The notes below the pieces were generated by a model. It saw only the letters and a list, made by a program, of their open reading frames with translations, was not told the origin of the DNA and searched no databases. Positions 6,843 through 11,093 of a stretch of DNA of 11,093 nucleotides are shown here, piece by piece. The DNA is from Sutterella parvirubra YIT 11816. Lineage in GTDB: Bacteria; Pseudomonadota; Gammaproteobacteria; Burkholderiales; Burkholderiaceae_F. Both the position numbers and the translations under genes were made by a program. Within the stretch, counting starts at the first letter, position 1. Each line of letters begins with the position of its first letter. The stretch is taken from positions 4,780-15,872 of the forward strand of contig NZ_JH604931.1 of NCBI RefSeq assembly GCF_000250875.1. Reading direction: 5' to 3'.

Positions 6843-7046
6843 TCACTTGCCGCAGCAGGAGGCGGGCTTGTGCTGAGCGGCGCTTTCTTCCGTGAAGCAG
6901 ACGCGTTCCTGGAACTCACCCTTCTTGCCGATGTTGAAGGACTGCACCGGGCGGTGGTAGCCCATCACGCGGGTCCAGACTTCGCAGGGCTGGCGTTCGG
7001 AGTCCTTGAGTTCAGGGGCCTTCAGGTTGGTGGTCTTGTCGGTCAT
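6843..7046 (-). CDS. Stand-alone glycyl-radical subunit of class III ribonucleotide reductase
   Basis: A 67-aa protein whose residues about 21-50 read like the extreme C-terminus of an NrdD: C-E-V-W-T-R-V-M-G-Y, then R-P-V-Q, then N-I-G-K-K-G-E-F. Gly29 in R-V-M-G-Y is the expected radical glycine (R-V-x-G-Y in NrdD proteins). The preceding nrdD product stops before this segment, so the small protein probably docks on NrdD, is activated by NrdG and supplies the radical. The ATG at 7046 has GAGGA 7 nt before it; a TTG at 7079 would add 11 residues and is less likely. The C-terminus A-S-C-C-G-K has a Cys pair of unknown role. It lies 122 bp after nrdD and 13 bp before nrdG. It resembles the principle of GrcA/YfiD, a detached glycyl-radical domain for pyruvate formate-lyase, but is NrdD-like in sequence. 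Confidence 0.88.
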   Translation of the reverse strand: MTDKTTNLKAPELKDSERQPCEVWTRVMGYHRPVQSFNIGKKGEFQERVCFTEESAAQHKPASCCGK

Positions 7047-7107
7047 GGTGGTGTCCTCTTTGGAAACGTGAATCTTCAAATGTCTTTCGGGTCCGCTCGA
7101 GGCGCTC

Positions 7108-7134
7108 CGGGACCGTTACGGTTTGCCGGTCCCG
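7108..7134 (-). other. Intercistronic hairpin between nrdD and glycyl-radical gene
   Basis: CGGGACCG (7108-7115) and CGGTCCCG (7127-7134) form a perfect 8-bp stem with an 11-nt loop in the 122-bp gap after nrdD. No T tract follows, so it is not a classical terminator. In such a place a hairpin can stabilise the upstream message or adjust the ratio of the two subunits; that use is inferred. Confidence 0.5.
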
Positions 7135-7168
7135 TCGCGCTACGGGGTTCCTTGCGGTTGAGCCCAGA

Positions 7169-9193
7169 TCAGCTCGCTGCGCTCATCTCACGGCGCTTCT
7201 TGGCGAGGATCTCTTCGTCGCACTTCGGGCAGAAGTCGTGGCGGCCGGAGAGGTAGCCGTGCTTCGGGCAGATCGAGAACGTCGGCGTCACCGTGATGTA
7301 GGGGAGACGGAACGTCGTCAAGGTCTTCCTCACGAGGTCGCGGCAGGCTTCGGGCGAGCTCACGGCTTCGTTCATGTAGAGGTGAAGGACCGTGCCGCCG
7401 GTGTACTTGCGCTGCAGGTCGTCCTGGCGCTCCAGCGCTTCGAACGGGTCGTCCGTGAAGTTGACGGGGAGCTGCGAGCTGTTCGTGTAGTACGGATTCG
7501 ACGGGGTCCCCGCCTGGAGGATGTCCGGGAAGCGCTTCTTGTCTTCCTTGGCGAAGCGGTACGTCGTCCCTTCGGCGGGCGTCGCCTCGAGGTTGTACAT
7601 GTGGTCCGTCTCTTCCTGGAAGGCGACGAGGCGCTCGCGCACGTGGTCCAAGAACTTCAGCGCGAACGCGTGACCCCACTCGGTCGTGATGTCGTCGCGG
7701 TCGTCCGTGAAGTTGCGGATCATCTCGTTGATGCCGTTGACGCCCACCGTCGAGAAGTGGTTCCGGAGCGTGCCGAGATAGCGCTTCGTGTAGGGGAAGA
7801 GCCCCTGGTCGATGTGGTGCTGGATGACCTTCCGCTTGATCTCAAGGCTCGTCTTCGCAAGTTCGAGCAATTCGTCCAAGCGACGGAAGAGCCCGTCTTC
7901 GTCGCCCTTGAAGAGGTACCCCAGGCGCGCGGTGTTGACCGTCACGACGCCCAAGGAGCCCGTCTGCTCGGCCGAGCCGAAGAGGCCGTTCCCGCGCTTC
8001 AGGAGTTCACGGAGGTCCAGCTGCAGGCGGCAGCACATCGAGCGGATCATGTTGGGCTTGAGCTCAGAATTGACGAAATTCTGGAAGTACGGGAGCCCGT
8101 ACTTCGCCGTCATGTCGAAGAGCATCCGCGCGTTCGGGCTGTCCCACTCGAAGTCCGGCGTGATGTTGTAGGTCGGGATCGGGAACGTGAAGACGCGGCC
8201 CTTCGCATCGCCCCTCATCATGACCTCGATGTAGGCGCGGTTGATCATGTCCATCTCGGCCTGAAGTTCGCCGTAGGTGAAGGGCTGCTCTTCGCCGCAG
8301 ATCACCGGGCGCTGGCTCTTCAGGTCCTCAGGGCACGTCCAGTCAAAGGTGAGGTTCGTGAACGGCGTCTGCGTCCCCCAGCGGGAGGGGACGTTGAGGT
8401 TGTAGATCAGCTCCTGGATGCACTGGAGCACCTGCTCGTAGGGGAGGTTGTCCTTGCGGATGTAGGGGGCCAAGTACGTGTCGAAGGACGAAAACGCCTG
8501 CGCGCCCGCCCATTCGTTCTGCATCGTGCCCAAGAAATTGACGATCTGACCCGTCGCGGACGAGAGGTGCTTCGGCGCGCCGGCCTCCACCTTCCCCGGA
8601 ACGCCGTTCAAGCCTTCCTGGAGGAGCGTGCGCAGGCTCCAGCCCGCGCAGTAGCCGGAGAGCATGTCCAAGTCGTGGATGTGGATGTCGGCTTCGCGGT
8701 GCGCGCGGCCGATCTCACGCGGGTAGATGTAGTTCAACCAATAATTGGCGACCACCTTTCCGGAGACGTTCAGGATGAGCCCGCCCAGCGAGTAGCCCTG
8801 GTTCGCGTTGGCGTTCACGCGCCAGTCGAGCTGTTGGAGGTATTCGTTGATCGAGGTTTCGACGTTCACCCAGCTCTCGCGGGCGTTGCGGACCTTCGCG
8901 CGGGATTCGCGGTAGACGATGTAGGCGCGCAGCGTCGTGAAGCAGTTCGCGTCGTAGAGCGCGTGCTCGACGGCGTCCTGCACTTCTTCGATGTGAAGCG
9001 TGCGCTGCTCCGTGCTCGCGAGACGGGGCATGACGAGCGTCTCGACGATGTTCCGGGCGCGCGGCTCGTCGAATTCGCCCGTGGCCTTGCCGGCGCGCGT
9101 GACGGCGCGCACGATCTTCTCAACGTCGAATTCCTTGACGGTGCCGTCGCGCTTCAGAAGGTGGCGCGGCGAGGTGGTGGGAGTCGCAGTCAT
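7169..9193 (-). CDS. nrdD: Anaerobic ribonucleoside-triphosphate reductase, lacking glycyl-radical segment
   Basis: Class III ribonucleotide reductase, 674 aa, making deoxyribonucleotides without oxygen. Residues about 11-105 are an ATP cone (K-R-D-G-T-V-K-E-F, then the I-V-Y-R-E-S-R region), the allosteric dATP/ATP site. The catalytic barrel follows, with Cys182 in L-S-G-Y-C-A-G-W and Cys387-Cys388 in R-S-M-C-C-R-L, the expected active-site cysteines. The C-terminus has C-P-K-H-G...C-P-K-C (Cys642, His645, Cys655, Cys658), a zinc site with His as one likely ligand. The chain ends 16 residues later in A-A-S without R-V-x-G-Y; that part is on the next gene. E. coli NrdD has 712 aa, and 674 plus 67 makes a full enzyme. 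ATG 9193 is chosen because the ATP cone begins close to it. NrdR-like boxes lie upstream. Formate or thioredoxin as reductant cannot be settled from sequence alone. Confidence 0.95.
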   Translation of the reverse strand: MTATPTTSPRHLLKRDGTVKEFDVEKIVRAVTRAGKATGEFDEPRARNIVETLVMPRLASTEQRTLHIEEVQDAVEHALYDANCFTTLRAYIVYRESRAKVRNARESWVNVETSINEYLQQLDWRVNANANQGYSLGGLILNVSGKVVANYWLNYIYPREIGRAHREADIHIHDLDMLSGYCAGWSLRTLLQEGLNGVPGKVEAGAPKHLSSATGQIVNFLGTMQNEWAGAQAFSSFDTYLAPYIRKDNLPYEQVLQCIQELIYNLNVPSRWGTQTPFTNLTFDWTCPEDLKSQRPVICGEEQPFTYGELQAEMDMINRAYIEVMMRGDAKGRVFTFPIPTYNITPDFEWDSPNARMLFDMTAKYGLPYFQNFVNSELKPNMIRSMCCRLQLDLRELLKRGNGLFGSAEQTGSLGVVTVNTARLGYLFKGDEDGLFRRLDELLELAKTSLEIKRKVIQHHIDQGLFPYTKRYLGTLRNHFSTVGVNGINEMIRNFTDDRDDITTEWGHAFALKFLDHVRERLVAFQEETDHMYNLEATPAEGTTYRFAKEDKKRFPDILQAGTPSNPYYTNSSQLPVNFTDDPFEALERQDDLQRKYTGGTVLHLYMNEAVSSPEACRDLVRKTLTTFRLPYITVTPTFSICPKHGYLSGRHDFCPKCDEEILAKKRREMSAAS

Positions 9194-9216
9194 ATGTGGT
9201 GGTCTCGTTTGTCGTT

Positions 9217-9264
9217 TTACTAGATGTGGTGTTTGCGCCTACCTCGAAACACCACAGGTCGTTG
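9217..9264 (-). promoter_or_regulatory. Tandem NrdR-like boxes and promoter region of nrdD
   Basis: Box 1 at 9217-9232 (core CTAGATGTGGTG) and box 2 at 9249-9264 (ACACCACAGGTCGTTG) each partly match the NrdR consensus acaCwAtATaTwGtgt. They are spaced 32 bp apart start to start, about three helical turns as usual for NrdR. The pair also contains an exact inverted repeat TGTGGTGTTT-N12-AAACACCACA (9225-9256). Minus-strand -10-like hexamers TATACT (9294-9289) and TTATAC (9272-9267) lie just upstream, without a clear -35. NrdR with ATP/dATP is the known repressor of such operons. Confidence 0.55.
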
Positions 9265-9381
9265 CGGTATAAGTTGACCGTGACGGACAGTATAGCGGCA
9301 GGATCCCTCCGCTCCGCCACCCCCGGGGGGTTCAAAAGGAGTAGTTGGTAGGCCTTGACGGGACGCCGAAAATATGGTTTC

Positions 9382-9397
9382 GCACTACATCTTGTGG
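9382..9397. promoter_or_regulatory. Distal NrdR-like box
   Basis: GCACTACATCTTGTGG fits the NrdR consensus well and is the centre of CACTACA-N3-TGTGGTG, a near-perfect dyad. It is about 190 bp upstream of the nrdD start and 118-165 bp from the proximal boxes, so it could serve looping. I see no partner box 30-33 bp away. Confidence 0.45.
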
Positions 9398-9450
9398 TGA
9401 CGGAGCTTTGCCGGGAACCCCTTGCGTTCACCATCGTTAACACCTAAGAC

Positions 9451-9476
9451 ATGCATCCGGGTTCTTACGGATGCAT
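9451..9476. promoter_or_regulatory. Perfect 9-bp palindrome before the short plus-strand unit
   Basis: ATGCATCCG (9451-9459) and CGGATGCAT (9468-9476) are exact inverted repeats around an 8-nt centre. The dyad ends 17 bp before the -10-like TACAAT at 9494-9499 and so occupies the -35 region. It may be an operator for the plus-strand unit. It shares TGCRTC-like half-sites with O1-O3 but differs in spacing, so common regulation is unproven. Confidence 0.45.
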
Positions 9477-9493
9477 TCCGGACGCGCACCCCG

Positions 9494-9499
9494 TACAAT
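9494..9499 (+). promoter_or_regulatory. -10 element of short transcription unit
   Basis: TACAAT is one base from the sigma-70 consensus TATAAT, with no convincing -35 at 16-18 bp; the palindrome at 9451-9476 lies there instead. A start near 9506 and the terminator at 9615-9648 would give a transcript of about 143 nt. Confidence 0.45.
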
Positions 9500-9529
9500 G
9501 CGCCCCGACGGTTGAGGAAGAAGGATTCC

Positions 9530-9616
9530 ATGCCGTCTCCGGCGACGCTCCCGAGGGGCCGCATTGGAAAAGCAACGCCTTTTCAATACGTGCATGTGAG
9601 CACGTCGGATTTATGA
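9530..9616 (+). CDS. Possible 28-aa small protein
   Basis: ATG at 9530 follows the strong purine-rich Shine-Dalgarno AGGAAGAAGGA, ending about 5 nt before the start codon. The stop TGA (9614-9616) overlaps the first bases of the terminator stem. The peptide begins M-P-S-P-A-T-L-P-R-G and ends V-S-T-S-D-L. It has no membrane segment and resembles nothing I know. Support is the ribosome-binding site and the tight fit within promoter and terminator. Chance occurrence in an sRNA remains likely enough to keep confidence low. Confidence 0.35.
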   Translation: MPSPATLPRGRIGKATPFQYVHVSTSDL

Positions 9617-9648
9617 GCCTGCACGAAGCGCGTGCGGGCTCTTTTTTT
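9615..9648 (+). terminator. Strong Rho-independent terminator
   Basis: GAGCCTGCAC (9615-9624) and GTGCGGGCTC (9632-9641) form a 10-bp stem with one G-T pair and a 7-nt loop, followed directly by seven T. The orientation is unambiguous and proves little except that a plus-strand transcript ends here; no ordinary gene lies upstream to explain it. Confidence 0.9.
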
Positions 9649-9716
9649 ATTCGGCGGGTCTGTTCGGCGGTCTCTTCGGCGTTCCGTTCGGCGGCCGCGC
9701 CCGGCCCGACCGACGA

Positions 9717-9760
9717 CCCTCTTTCTCTTTCTCTTTCTCTTTCTCTCCCTCTTCCTCTTC
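9717..9760. repeat. 44-bp polypyrimidine tract with CTTTCT repeats
   Basis: All 44 bases of the plus strand are C or T, with four exact tandem copies of CTTTCT at 9721-9744 followed by degenerate CTC/CTT units. Such a homopurine-homopyrimidine run can form triplex DNA and is prone to slippage. In one minus frame (9647-9907) it would encode alternating Lys-Glu, but that frame runs through the terminator and is not credible as a gene. Confidence 0.8.
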
Positions 9761-10056
9761 GTCCTCCCTTCTCTTCACCCCCGCCCGACCAGCCGTCGGC
9801 GCATCCGTCCCGTCACGATGTCCCCGGGCCGCATCCGACGCGCTCCGCCCGTCTGGCGCATCAGGCTCGTGAGGCACCAGGGATGTGATGCGGTCTCGGA
9901 ATGTCAATCCCGTCGATCGCGCCGTTCGACATGCCGGTCAAAACGACGGAGTACGCCTTCATCCCCAAAGCGGTGTTGCGCCGCACCTCCCGATCGAGAT
10001 ACGCCGCGCGACGCAAGTGCCTGAGACCAAACCCGGGGCCGCCAAAGTCGGAAGGT

Positions 10057-10086
10057 CTTGTCCTACGTATCTATACATACGACAAG
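10057..10086. promoter_or_regulatory. 30-bp imperfect palindrome
   Basis: CTTGTC (10057-10062) and GACAAG (10081-10086) are exact arms around TA-x-GTAT / ATAC-x-TA, so 12 of 15 positions pair. The AT-rich centre stands out from the GC-rich surroundings. It looks like a repressor operator or recombination site rather than a terminator, since no T tract follows. No adjacent gene identifies it. Confidence 0.4.
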
Positions 10087-10245
10087 TACCGCAGGACTCA
10101 CGCTCGAAACCCCTTGAAAAAGCGTGTTTCCGTCAAGAAAAGCTCTGCGTTTTTATTGACGAAGATCAAAACCAAAAACCACGACGCCCAGTTTGCAGGC
10201 CGTCCTGAGGGCATGCATCCCGGCGTCTACAGGCCTCTTCCGTGC

Positions 10246-10275
10246 CCCTGCGGTGCGTTCCTGCAACCCGCAGGG
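10246..10275. other. GC-rich hairpin
   Basis: CCCTGCGG (10246-10253) and CCGCAGGG (10268-10275) form a perfect 8-bp stem with a 14-nt loop inside the gene-free region. No T tract follows on either strand. Chance is possible in sequence this rich in G and C. Confidence 0.35.
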
Positions 10276-10417
10276 ACGTTCCACGGCATGCTCACGGGCA
10301 CCAAGGCCGGTTCCCGGGGCGCGGACGCTGAAGAGGCGGAGGATGACGCGCCGGACTCCGGCAGGCCGCTTTCCGCGCCAGGGCAGGCCTCCGCAGGCGT
10401 CTTCCGCGCGTCTTCCA

Positions 10418-10448
10418 GGCGTTCTGGGGCGTTCTGGGGGCGTTCCGG
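10418..10448. repeat. Three 10-bp tandem repeats
   Basis: GGCGTTCTGG occurs at 10418-10427 and 10428-10437, and a third copy GGCGTTCCGG at 10439-10448 after one extra G. Similar TTCC-GGCG words recur in the surrounding 200 bp, which gives the area a low-complexity look. Function unknown. Confidence 0.6.
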
Positions 10449-10689
10449 CGCACCCTGAAGCCCTCCGGCGCGCATCCAACGGCCTTCCGCGGGTCTCCGC
10501 GGTCCCACAAGCGTCCGGCGCGCCTTCTGAGCTTCGTCCGGGTGACCGGCCCCGGCGCTCCACGGAGGGGATAGGCACGCGCGCGGCGCCGCTTCCAGCC
10601 TGCACCCGCCCTCCGGGCGGCCCTCGCCGCCCTCTCATATCAACACTTCAGCAACATCAATGCGTCACTTCGGGCGCATAAACGGCAAA

Positions 10690-10717
10690 GGGCCCGCAAA
10701 GCGCACTCTGCGGACCC
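10690..10717. other. Stem-loop preceding the bidirectional terminator
   Basis: GGGCCCGCA (10690-10698) pairs with TGCGGACCC (10709-10717) with a single mismatch that becomes G-T on the minus strand. Read on the minus strand it is followed by CTTTGCCGTTT, a weak T-rich stretch, so it may assist termination of leftward transcription after the stronger hairpin next to it. Confidence 0.4.
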
Positions 10718-10722
10718 CGGAT

Positions 10723-10767
10723 AAAACTTCGGGACGACGTCCCTGACCGGCGTCGTCCCGAAGTTTT
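10723..10767. terminator. Bidirectional terminator, perfect 17-bp stem
   Basis: AAAACTTCGGGACGACG (10723-10739) and its exact complement (10751-10767) enclose an 11-nt loop. Rightward RNA ends in TTTTGTTTG; leftward RNA ends in TTTTATCC. Its perfection in a region without genes suggests it serves a gene beyond the right edge, or an unrecognised short transcript. Confidence 0.8.
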
Positions 10768-11093
10768 GTTTGTTGAGCAGCTTCTCAATGATGCAGGACC
10801 AACCACATCACCGTCTTCGCGTCTGAGGAGCAACGCACGGAGCACATTGACCGGCTGCCTGAGGCACAAGGTACACCGCCCCATGGGGTTTCGCAAATCG
10901 CGGATAGGCCGGACACCGGGCGATTTCACGCCGTTCGGACGGTTTCCACGTCGCTATCGCCATTTGAGAACCATTCTTGTTTGTCAATCCTGAACAACCG
11001 TTCGTAAGTATTCATACGTATGATTCTTGCGACATTCCGTCATAAGGGGAACTACCTCTTTTCGACAGGCCGCGTCCAATCCTTGGGTCGGTA
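10768..11093. other. Right-hand end without a recognised gene
   Basis: Frames are interrupted, and the longest short ORFs show no motif. The composition becomes less GC-rich toward the end. An exact 12-bp palindrome TCATACGTATGA lies at 11012-11023. On the minus strand TTGACA occurs at 10985-10980, without a clear -10 at the right distance. This may be a promoter region for a gene outside the window. Confidence 0.45.

Larger units (their letters stand above)
9506..9648 (+). ncRNA. Candidate structured short RNA (~143 nt)
   Basis: Between the -10 and the terminator the sequence can form several hairpins. TTCCATGC (9526-9533) pairs with GCATTGGAA (9561-9569) with one bulge. GAAAAG (9567-9572) pairs with CTTTTC (9579-9584), and competes with the first stem. 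ACGTGC (9588-9593) pairs exactly with GCACGT (9600-9605). The terminator stem follows directly. The first stem includes the start codon of the 28-codon ORF. This could be an sRNA, a small-protein mRNA with structural control, or both. No known RNA family is recognised. Confidence 0.45.
9649..10722. other. Long intergenic stretch without a convincing gene
   Basis: Open frames on both strands here are products of high GC. Their translations are Arg/Pro/Ser-rich, lack recognisable motifs and have no good Shine-Dalgarno. No tRNA or rRNA pattern is seen. The stretch holds a polypyrimidine tract, an imperfect palindrome, a GC-rich hairpin and short tandem repeats, listed separately. A decayed mobile element or integration site would fit but nothing identifiable remains. 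Confidence 0.6.

Noticed and set aside
5009..6895. 628-codon plus-strand open frame
   Set aside because: It passes through two terminators, a promoter and three minus-strand genes with good motifs or Shine-Dalgarno sites; a GC artefact.
6830..6919. N-terminal extension of nrdG to 6919
   Set aside because: It would overlap the glycyl-radical gene and adds only a low-complexity Ser/Ala/Pro stretch before the conserved start of the family.
7238..9223. 661-codon plus-strand open frame
   Set aside because: Exact antisense shadow of nrdD, with no ribosome-binding site and no family features.
9194..9300. Riboswitch in the nrdD leader
   Set aside because: The leader is short and explained better by NrdR-like boxes; no known riboswitch core was recognised.
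9647..9907. 86-codon minus-strand frame with Lys-Glu repeats
   Set aside because: The repeats are a translation of the CTTTCT tract, the frame ends in the T run of a plus-strand terminator, and no start signal is visible.
10153..10681. Overlapping 161-162-codon frames on both strands
   Set aside because: Both are Arg/Pro/Gly/Ser-rich without motifs; simultaneous opening on both strands points to composition rather than coding.
9649..11093. CRISPR array, tRNA or insertion sequence in the gene-free region
   Set aside because: No regularly spaced repeats of 23-47 bp, no tRNA T-loop pattern, no transposase motif and no matching terminal inverted repeats were found by eye.

Overview
The window is a GC-rich bacterial chromosome segment with almost all genes on the minus strand. 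The combination of a topoisomerase III with a long C-terminal extension, oxygen-independent deoxyribonucleotide synthesis and NrdR-like boxes fits an anaerobic or microaerophilic Gram-negative. A Sutterellaceae-like betaproteobacterium is my best guess, from overall impression only and at low confidence.

Layout. (1) 1-2226 (-): topB, DNA topoisomerase III, cut by the window edge, preceded in the same direction by an unrecognised 172-aa gene (2281-2799). (2) 2943-3926 (+): a WYL-domain transcriptional regulator, divergent from the 172-aa gene. A perfect palindrome lies in the shared intergenic region. (3) 4005-4697 and 5051-5821 (-): two paralogous genes of a family I do not recognise. Each has its own promoter carrying a version of the same palindrome, and near-duplicate Rho-independent terminators stand before each promoter. 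(4) 6116-9193 (-): an anaerobic ribonucleotide reductase operon, nrdD - small glycyl-radical protein - nrdG, ended by a strong terminator at 6022-6073. (5) 9194-9450: nrdD upstream region with NrdR-like boxes. (6) 9451-9648 (+): a short transcription unit with a -10 element, Shine-Dalgarno, 28-codon ORF, several hairpins and a strong terminator. (7) 9649-11093: about 1.4 kb with no convincing gene, holding a polypyrimidine tract, GC-rich short repeats, palindromes and a near-perfect bidirectional terminator.

How the parts work together. The most striking point is that the class III ribonucleotide reductase is split. The 674-aa NrdD has the ATP cone, the active-site cysteines and the zinc-binding motif, but stops before the glycyl-radical segment. 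That segment (R-V-M-G-Y, then R-P-V-Q) is on a separate 67-aa protein encoded between nrdD and the radical-SAM activase nrdG. Nucleotide reduction would therefore need a two-polypeptide radical enzyme.

The second point is a probable small regulon. Three promoters (172-aa gene/topB, and both paralogues) share a TGCGTC-N7-GACGCA-type palindrome 7-8 bp upstream of a -10-like hexamer. The WYL regulator gene next to the best copy is the natural candidate to bind it. Target binding, the paralogues' function and the short transcript's role are inferences.
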